Positions 56,503-64,000 of a DNA stretch of 64,000 nt are shown in pieces. The notes under the pieces are model-generated. The model worked only from the letters and a program-made list of their open reading frames with translations, was not told the DNA's origin and did not search any database. This stretch comes from Panopea generosa (lineage: Eukaryota > Mollusca > Bivalvia > Adapedonta > Hiatellidae): the NCBI GenBank assembly GCA_029582155.1, contig CM055900.1:48325736-48389735 (forward strand). Direction: 5' to 3'. The stretch's first letter is position 1. Each line of letters opens with the position of its first letter. The position numbers and the translations under genes were made by a program.

Positions 56503-56650
56503 ATATGGGCGAGACAGTCTTTGACATTCTTTAAATGTAAAATTCACGTTTGATAATTTAAAACAGAAATCGCCACACTTCGATGCATTTTCAGACAACG
56601 TCGCTTGTACTGTACATTTGATCGTTGCATATAACAGGTGACCGGGTTGA
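56503..56650 (-). CDS. Weak terminal-exon candidate, unknown product
   Basis: Minus-strand frame GHLLYATIKCTVQATLSE, then CGDFCFKLSNVNFTFKEC and a TAA. The four cysteines (spacing x13, x3, x12) and an N-F-T sequon look like an extracellular domain. No convincing acceptor precedes it, and no AATAAA follows closely. I do not recognise the domain. Confidence 0.22.
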
Positions 56651-56882
56651 ATGAAGAGAATTTTATACAGTATTATTTCAACTTGATATTTAATATACAA
56701 TATAATATATTATATATTAAGAATTTATGAAACCTGTTAAGATTTGATGAAAATAAATTACTTGTAAATTTTTTTTTTTGTCATAAATGACTACCATTTG
56801 AAAATTAGTGTGTATTTCAATAGTTTACAAGAGTTATGCTCTTTCCGAATAAAAGCCATAACGGGGTATTATAGTTTGGTAT

Positions 56883-56883
<1 letters not shown>

Positions 56884-56925
<42 letters not shown>
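56884..56925. repeat. (AC)n microsatellite
   Basis: About 20 AC units. Confidence 0.95.
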
Positions 56926-56926
<1 letters not shown>

Positions 56927-57105
56927 TCCTCCGCTCACAAAACCTATGAAATAATCTTCTATTCTACTATTTGAGCACGTGCCCCGCTGTCCTTTTAGTT
57001 AGGCGTCCAGTAAGGTTGCTCCAGAGAATTGCATATCGTAGATTTAATATTCAGCATTGAACTAGTTTTATTATTAATCCAACGACAATTTATACTTGAT
57101 AGATA

Positions 57106-57286
57106 TACAGTCAAAACTGTCTTAAGCAGCCAGTCAAGGGTAGGAGAAAGTTGGCCTTTTAAGACAGGAGGTTGCTTAATACAGGTTTGTTTGCTCTGAA
57201 CGCCTAGACATTAGAAATAGCAAATGTGGATGTTTAAGACAAGCGACTGCTAAATAAAGGTAACCACTTACACAGGTTTGACTGTA
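57106..57286. mobile_element. MITE family M3, 181 bp
   Basis: Starts TACAGTCAAAACTGTCTTAAG and ends CTTACACAGGTTTGACTGTA, inverse complements with few changes, between TA sites. Internally, AAGCAGCCAGTCAAGGGTAG and GGAGGTTGCTTAATACAGGT are themselves related sub-repeats. Non-coding. Confidence 0.85.
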
Positions 57287-57643
57287 GTATACAATGTACA
57301 ATGTTACACGTTGTCTGTTTCAAGTTTTCATTGTAAATGACAGATACATAATATCTCAAATTATATTATTGCAAACGGTTGTGTATTTGCACTTATAGCA
57401 ACTTTAATATCGCCGTTCTTATTTGTATGCCCGCCTTATCTAGATTTTATGTTACCATTAATAATGTAAAATATATGCTATGCTCTGTTGATCATGACAA
57501 AGATCTCAAATTACATTTTTTATTGGTGACAGCTTTGAACGACACTGTATTCTCATAATACCATACACTGACAGGCTATTTTGGCTATCACGAATGAAGA
57601 AACAGCTATTTAGTTCATTGTATAAATAGAGAGTAGGTTAGTA

Positions 57644-57723
57644 CCTTCCCTACAAAGTTTATCAGGTGATGAGGAGAAAACTCTGTGTCGAGCCTCATGT
57701 ATTGTTGAGTTGTGCCAAATCTA
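57644..57723 (-). CDS. Exon candidate, unknown product
   Basis: 80 nt on the minus strand with a strong acceptor (GTTTTTTTTATAG) and donor AAG/GTACTA. The frame FGTTQQYMRLDTEFSPHHL continues to the donor without a stop. It is the best exon-like signal upstream of the LRP-like gene, but its end phase (0) does not match what exon 1 needs (1 nt), so if it belongs to that gene another exon must lie between. Another frame is also open across it. Confidence 0.38.
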
Positions 57724-58149
57724 TAAAAAAAACTTTGTAGGTGAAAGATACAACTCGAGTATTATTTTATCCTTTTCACTTAAATATACATTGGGTAGGA
57801 TTCAATCGCAATATCTTGTACAGAAATCTGAGAGGGTAACCTGAACTACGCAAATGGAACTTTATAAAGCTATCTATCTAATAAACTTAAATTTATCCGG
57901 TCACACTTTATAAGTATCAAATAATGTACGTATATTTGAATAGTACTTTTATTCACTCGTATGGCATTCCTACTCGGGTTTTAGCTGTTGTGTATCATCA
58001 GATAACATAAATTTGGCACGTGTCCTATTACATAGTTATCATATACCTGTGACCAAAAATTTACTTTATTGTTTAATCTATGAACAAAAAAACAGACAGA
58101 TATTATGTACACATATCAGGAGATCATGAATGTGTTCATTTATCGAAAA
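57724..58149. other. No feature recognised
   Basis: AT-rich; nothing recognised before the 34-bp array. Confidence 0.45.
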
Positions 58150-61100
58150 ATGTCTAGCAATACATTATCTAAAATTGTTTAGTTTACATAGTATTTATTT
58201 ACACATGTATTTTTGTGTAGTTAATAAAGCTATACCTTATCTAAAGTTGTATAGCTTATATGCTCTACCTTATCTAAATGTGGATAGTTTATATAGCAGT
58301 ACATTATCTAAAGTTGTTTATTTATATGGCTATAACTTATTTAAAATTGTGTAGTTTACAAAGCAATACCTTAACTTAAGTTATGTAGTTTATTAAGCTA
58401 TACATTATCCAAAGTTGTATAGTTTAAATAGCAATACCTTATCGTAAGTAGTGTAGTTTATATAGAAATACCTTATCTAAAGTTTTGTAGTTTATATACC
58501 CATAACTTTTCTTAAGTTGTGTAGTTTATATTGCAATACCTTATCTTAAATTGTGTAGTTTTTATAGCAATACCTTATCTAAAGTTGTGTAGTTTATATG
58601 GCAATAACTTATTTAAAGTTGTTTAGTTTATACAGCTATTCATTATCTTAAATTGTGTTGTTTATAAAGCAATATATAATCCAAAGTTGTATAGTTTTTA
58701 GAACGCATTACGTTGTCGTAAGTAGAGTAATTTATAAAGAAATATCTTTTCTAAAGTTGTGTTGTTTATATAGCAATAACTTATCTTAAGTTGTGTAGTT
58801 GATATAACAATACCTTATCTTAAATTGTGTGGTTTATACAGCAATACCTTATCTAAAGTTGTGTAGTTTATATAACAATAACCTATTTAACGTTGTATAG
58901 TTTATAAAGCTATTCCTTATCTTAAGTTATGTAGTTTATAAAGCTTTTCCTTATCTTATGCTGTGTAGTTTATAAAGCAATACCTTATCCAAAACTGTAT
59001 AGTTAAAATAGCAATACCTTATCGTAAGTAGTGTAGTTTATATAGCAATACTTTATTTTAAGTTGTGTAGTTTAAATATAGCAGTAACTTATCTTAAATT
59101 GTGTAGTTTATACAGCAATACCTTATCTAAAGTTGTTTTGTTTAAATAGCAATACCTTATCTAAAGTGATGTAGTTTATATAGTAATACATAATATTACG
59201 TTGTGTAGTTTATAAAGCAAAACCTTATTTAAAGTTGTATACTTTTACAGCAATACTTTATCTAAAGTTGTGTAGATTCTATAAAAATAACTTATATAAA
59301 GTTGTGTAGTTTATATAGTAAAACATTATCTCAAGTCGTGTAATTTATATAGCAATACCTTATCTAAAGTTGTGTAGTTTATAAATCTATACCTGATTTA
59401 AAGTTGTGTAGTTTATAAAGCTATAGTTTATCTTAGTTTGTGTAGTTTGTAAAGCAATACTTTATCTAATGTTTTGTAGTTTATAAAGCTATACTTTATC
59501 TTAATTTGTGTAGTTTGAATAGCAATACTTTATCTAATGTTTTGTAGTTTATAAAGCTATACTTTATCTTAATTTTTGTAGTTTGTAAAGCAATACCTTA
59601 TCTAAAGTTGTGTAGTTTATAAATCTATACCTTATCTAAAGTTGTGGAGTTTATAAAGCTATACCTTATATTAAGTTGTGTAGTTTATAAAGCAATACCT
59701 TATATAAAGTTGTATAGCTTTTATGGCTCTGCCTTAACTTAATGTAGGTAGTTTAAATAGCAATACCTTATATTAAGTTGTGTAGTTTATAAAGCTATAC
59801 TTTATCTTATTTTTTATAGTTTGTAAAGCAATACTTTATTTTAAAATGTGCCGTTTACCTAGAAATACCTTTTCTAAAGCTGTGTAGTTGATAAAGTAAT
59901 ACCTTATCTAAAGTTGTATAGTTTATAAAGCTATACTTTATCTTAATTTGTGTAGTTTGTAAAGCAATACTTTATCTTAAGTTGTATATTTTAAATAGCA
60001 ATACTTTATCTAAAGTTGTGTAGTTTATAAAGCTGTACTTTATCTTAATTTTTGTAGTTTGTAAAGCAATACTTTATTTTAAAATGTGCAGTTTACCTAG
60101 AAGCTGTGTAGTTGATAAAGTAATACCTTATCTAAAGTTGTATAGTTTATAAAGCAATACTTTATCTAAAGTTGTGAAGTTTACATAGTTATACCTTATC
60201 TTAAGTGGTGTAGTTTATAAAAAATACATGTTCTAAGGTTGCGTGGTTTATAAAGCTATACCTTATCTTAAGTTGTGTAGTTAATAATGTTCTACCTTAT
60301 TTTAAGTTATGCAGTTTATAAAGCAATACCTTATCTGAAGTTGTATAGCTTATATGGCTCTACCTTATCTAAATATGGGTAGTTTATATAGCAATACCTT
60401 ATCTTAAGTTGTGTAGTATATAAAGCAATACCTTATCTAAAGTTGTATAGTTCAAATGACAATACTTTATCTAAACTTGTGTAGTTTATGAAGCTATTCT
60501 TTATCATAATTTGTGTAGCTTGTAAAGCAATACTTTATCTAAAGTTATATAGTTTATATAGTAATTATAGCTTTTCTAAAGTTGTGTAGTTTATATGACA
60601 ATAACTTATTTAAAGTTGTGTAGTTTATAAAGCTATACCTTATTTTATGTTGTGTAGTTTATAAAGTTTATGTAAAGTTGTAAAGCTTATATGGCTTTAC
60701 CTAATCTAAATGTGGGTAGTTTATATAGCAATACCTTATCGTAAGTAATGTAGTTTATAAATAAATACCTTATCTAAAGTTGTGTAGTTTATATAACAAT
60801 ACCTTATCTTAAGTTGTGTAGTTTATATAGCAATACCTTATCTTAAATTGTGTAGTTTATACAGCAATACCTTATCTAGCGTTGTTTAGTTTATACAGCA
60901 ATACATTATCTAAAGTTGTAGAGTTTAAAATAGCAATACCTTATCTAAAGTGTTGTAGTTTATATAGTAATACCTAATATAACGTTGTGTAGTTTATATC
61001 TAAAGTTGTGTACTTATATAGCAATACCTTATCTAAATTGTGTAGTTTATAAAGCAATACCTTATCTCAAGTTTTGTAGCTTATAAAGATATATCTTATT

Positions 61101-61890
61101 TAAAGTTGTGTAGTTTCTATAAAACTAACTTATATAAAGTTGTGTAGCTTATTTAGCAATTTTTTTATCTTAAGTTGCGTATTTTTATATAGCAAAACCT
61201 TATATACATTGTAAAGTTGTGTAGATGATATAGCAATACCTTATCAAAGACTGCGTAGTTTATTTAGTTATACATTATCTAAAGCTGTCTTGTTTTATAC
61301 AATACCTTATATAAAGTTGTGTTGTTTATATAGCAATACCTTATCTCAAGTCGTGTAATTTATAAAGCTATACCTTATCTTAAGTTGTGTAGTTTTAAAA
61401 GCTATACCTTATATTAAGTTGTGTAGTTTTAAAAGCTATACCTTATCTTAAGTTGTGTAGTTTGTAAAGCAATATCTTATCCAAAGTTGTATACTTTAAA
61501 TAGCAATACTTTATTTAAAGTTGTGTAGTTTATAAAGCTATACTTTATCTTAATTTGTGTAGTTTGTAAAGCAATACTTTATCTAAAGTTGTGTAGTTTA
61601 CATAGTAAAACATAATCTTAAGTGGTGTAGATTATAAAGAAATACCTTATCTAAAGTTGTGTAGTTTTGTTTAGTAATACCTTATCTTGAATTGTGTAGT
61701 TTATAAAGCAATACTTTATCTTAGGTTGTGTAGTTTATAAAGCAATACCTTATTTAAAATTGTGTAGTTTATATAATAATACCTTTTCTAAAGTTGTGTA
61801 GTTTATAAAGCAATACATGATCAGAAGTTGTGTAGTTTATAAAGAAATACCTCATCTAAAGTTGTGTAGTTTATAAAGCTATACATTATT
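58150..61890. repeat. Minisatellite, 34-bp unit, about 108 copies
   Basis: Unit TATCTAAAGTTGTGTAGTTT followed by ATAAAGCAATACCT, with frequent swaps (TAAAGC/TATAGC, CTAAAG/CTTAAG). Very AT-rich, diverged, spacing 34 bp with occasional short deletions. Unrelated in sequence to the 33-bp array. Confidence 0.94.
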
Positions 61891-62181
61891 TAGTTAAGAA
61901 CTTTCGAATAAGAAGTTTGGCATCTAGGAGTACAATCCTGAAGCAATTCCAAATAATTTCAGATATTCATTTTTTTATTAAAAGTTTTTTATTTTATTTT
62001 CAATCCACGAATAGTTAAGTATTTGTAATATTTGACTCCGAGACCTATTTATACCTTTCTATTAAATAAAGGCTAACGATAACAAGAGTGCAAAGGAATT
62101 GTCCTTAAAATAAGCAAACATTTCGTTGGTTTAACCAGAATCACGGCTGCTTAGTAATCTTAGGTTCTCCTTAATAAAATA

Positions 62182-62382
62182 TACAGTTTAACCTCGTTGA
62201 CACGAACATGAAAATTTGAACACCACATATAGATCGGACCACTTATCTGGTTCCAGCCAAACTCTTTTTTCGCTGTGTGTACATAAATGGTATGATGTTG
62301 AACAATACATGGCTAGAACAACCCTTTAGCCAAACAAATGTGTAAAGTCCCGCCGGGTTCGCGCCGTCGAAGTTCTACAGTA
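62182..62382. mobile_element. MITE family M1, copy 3
   Basis: Starts TACAGTTTAACCTCGTTGAC and ends TCGAAGTTCTACAGTA. Shares GGTATGATGTTGAACAATAC and AGTCCCGCCGGGTTCGC with the other copies. The most diverged of the three. Confidence 0.8.
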
Positions 62383-63122
62383 CCCCGAAGTCACACAAAG
62401 GCGAATGTAACTTTATCTTTGTAACCGTAAACCTGTGTCTAAATACTGACATACTTGTAATTAAAACGAAATCTTAATCGAATTCTATATGCCTCAAAGG
62501 AAACGCTGACGACATATGAGAGAACGTTATTTAAAAGTACCAATCAGTACGGTGCTGTTTAAATGACTTGGTAATTGAATTGAATAGCCAAAGAAAATCG
62601 ACCCTGTGTCAGACTGTATGTTATATCGCAAACAATTGCATTGTGACTGTCATGAAAATTATTTTCTAAAATGTAGACTTGTTTCATGTTGTAATCACAA
62701 AGGAAATATGCTCTCAAGAAACCTGCACCACAACTGTTTATAAAAACCGGTTTAAAGAATTGCATTTAATTGCCATAATCAGTAAATTTTCACCGTACTA
62801 TTGCTTGCGGTGCAAACGCTTAATGCTTAAATTCTTAAAGTTGTATATGTTGGATATTAAAGCTACAACCAGAAACACAATTAAAAAGAAGAGAGTACAT
62901 ACGTGTTAGTGCACACCGCTTATGCAATATTTTATATTCAAATATGGCACGTTGTGGCACGAGTGTGTGTTTGTATTTTACTGCTTTGTCGATTTTTTTT
63001 ATAGCTTAATATATTTTTGCAAAGATTAGCGCTCATTTGAAAGAGTCGTATTCGTACGAATGTGCAGATATTTTTTGTATCTGTGCAATTTCAACAATAT
63101 CATAATCATGGTATACTCAAGG
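62383..63122. other. No feature recognised
   Basis: AT-rich; no exon or repeat unit seen. Confidence 0.45.
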
Positions 63123-63230
63123 TATCACAACACAGTTGAATTTTGTTCTTTGTTCTATATAAAATAAGGTCTAGGATTACAGCCAAAAAAAAGTTCCACA
63201 TGTAATATTTTAAAGTGTTTTATTTTCATA
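63123..63230. mobile_element. MITE family M2, fragment
   Basis: TATCACAACACAGTTGAATT, TTGTTCTTTGTTCTATATAA and AATAAGGTCTAGGATTA are the reverse complement of the right end of 55998-56441. The other end was not found. Confidence 0.65.
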
Positions 63231-63319
63231 ACATCAGCTTGAACATAAAAATGCACACTAACTGATAGGTTAACCAGCTTGACCACACATATATGTTTCA
63301 TTGGAGTATATGCTAAGCC

Positions 63320-63550
63320 GTTTTGTGCTAAAACATTCAATCGGAAGTTGAGCACTACTTATAACGTCGGTGTACTAAAACATTCAATCGGCCAATGAAC
63401 ACTACTTATAACGTCTATGTACTTAAGCATTAAATTGGCCAATGAACACTACTTATAACGTCGATGTACTAAAGCATTCAATCGGTCATTGTGCACTATG
63501 TATAACGTCGGTGTAATAAATCTTTCAGTCTGTAAATGAGCACTACTTAG
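63320..63550. repeat. Minisatellite, 47-bp unit, about 4.5 copies
   Basis: CATTCAATCGGCCAATGAAC followed by ACTACTTATAACGTCGATGT recurs at 63334, 63381, 63428 and 63475. Confidence 0.92.
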
Positions 63551-63649
63551 TGTATGGCGTCGTCAATGAGCATTTATAGCTGTCTATGCATCTGTAATCT
63601 CATGTTTTTAATAATTACCATTATTATAATCATAGTAGTACTACTAGTA

Positions 63650-63745
63650 GTCATTATTGTTTTATAGTATTTAGCGTAGCTTTCAACATTTTTTCAGTCA
63701 TATCGCGAAGGTGTCTACTTCAGACAGTATTATTAATGCTTTCAC
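63650..63745. mobile_element. SINE-like repeat, family S1, partial
   Basis: TTTATAGTATTTAGCGTAGC then TTCAGTCATATCGCGAAGGT matches the start of the body at 49745; it breaks off into the (TAG)n tract. Confidence 0.65.
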
Positions 63746-63759
63746 ACTACTACTAATAT

Positions 63760-63804
<45 letters not shown>

Positions 63805-63883
63805 TAATAGTAGTAGTAGTGGTAGTGGTAGTGGTAGTGGCAGTAGCAGTAGCAGTAGCAGTAGCAGTAGCATTAGCAGTAGC

Positions 63884-63923
<40 letters not shown>

Positions 63924-63990
63924 ATAGTAGTAAAAGTAGTAGTAGTAGCAGAAGCAGAAGTAGTGTTAGCATTAGTAGTACTAGTGGTAG
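63745..63990. repeat. (TAG)n microsatellite
   Basis: About 75 imperfect TAG units with interspersed TGG and CAG variants. The poly-leucine frame on the minus strand is a by-product. Confidence 0.95.
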
Positions 63991-64000
63991 GAATATTTGT

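Noticed and set aside
63742..63972. Poly-leucine frame
   Set aside because: Translation of the (TAG)n microsatellite.

Overview
The window is eukaryotic and AT-rich. It shows multi-exon genes with GT-AG introns, decayed mariner/Tc1 transposons, tRNA-derived SINEs, MITEs and many minisatellites. The repeats resemble ones I associate with bivalve molluscs, so a marine mollusc is my best guess (moderate confidence, from memory of repeat style, not from a search).

The only gene I can defend is on the minus strand and spans 40341 down to about 877, open at both ends of the reading. I could resolve 19 consecutive internal exons with good splice sites, and every exon-exon phase agrees, giving about 900 codons. 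The product is an LDL-receptor-related-protein-like extracellular protein made of YWTD (LDLR class B) beta-propeller blades and EGF-like modules: one propeller (exons 1-6), a six-cysteine EGF (exon 7), a second propeller (exons 8-13), another EGF (exon 14), and the start of a third propeller (exons 15-19) that continues past the left edge. Many blades have degenerate YWTD motifs. No LDLa, transmembrane or cytoplasmic segment lies in the window, and the start of the protein is upstream of 40341 or outside the window.

Introns are filled with repeats. Intron 12 (8269-18708) is almost wholly a 46-bp minisatellite of about 208 units, and inside it a 2260-bp block of about 49 units is duplicated in tandem with only four substitutions seen. 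Intron 9 carries nothing notable beyond an AAT tract; intron 8 holds a frame-broken mariner element with both terminal repeats; intron 5 holds a TTAA-type MITE with a 30-bp-stem hairpin; intron 3 begins with a MITE only 20 bp from an exon and also has a second MITE and a SINE; intron 1 holds a 32-bp minisatellite split cleanly by a 1035-bp mariner-like element.

From 40342 to 64000 I see no secure gene. The stretch holds minisatellites with 48/76-, 41-, 33-, 40-, 62-, 34- and 47-bp units, several SINE and MITE copies, a decayed Tc1-like transposase (about 54480-55310), microsatellites, and three weak exon candidates on the minus strand (57644-57723 being the best). I found no tRNA, rRNA or CRISPR. 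I did not find a new multi-gene system; the unusual content is the repeat architecture and the divergent propeller gene.
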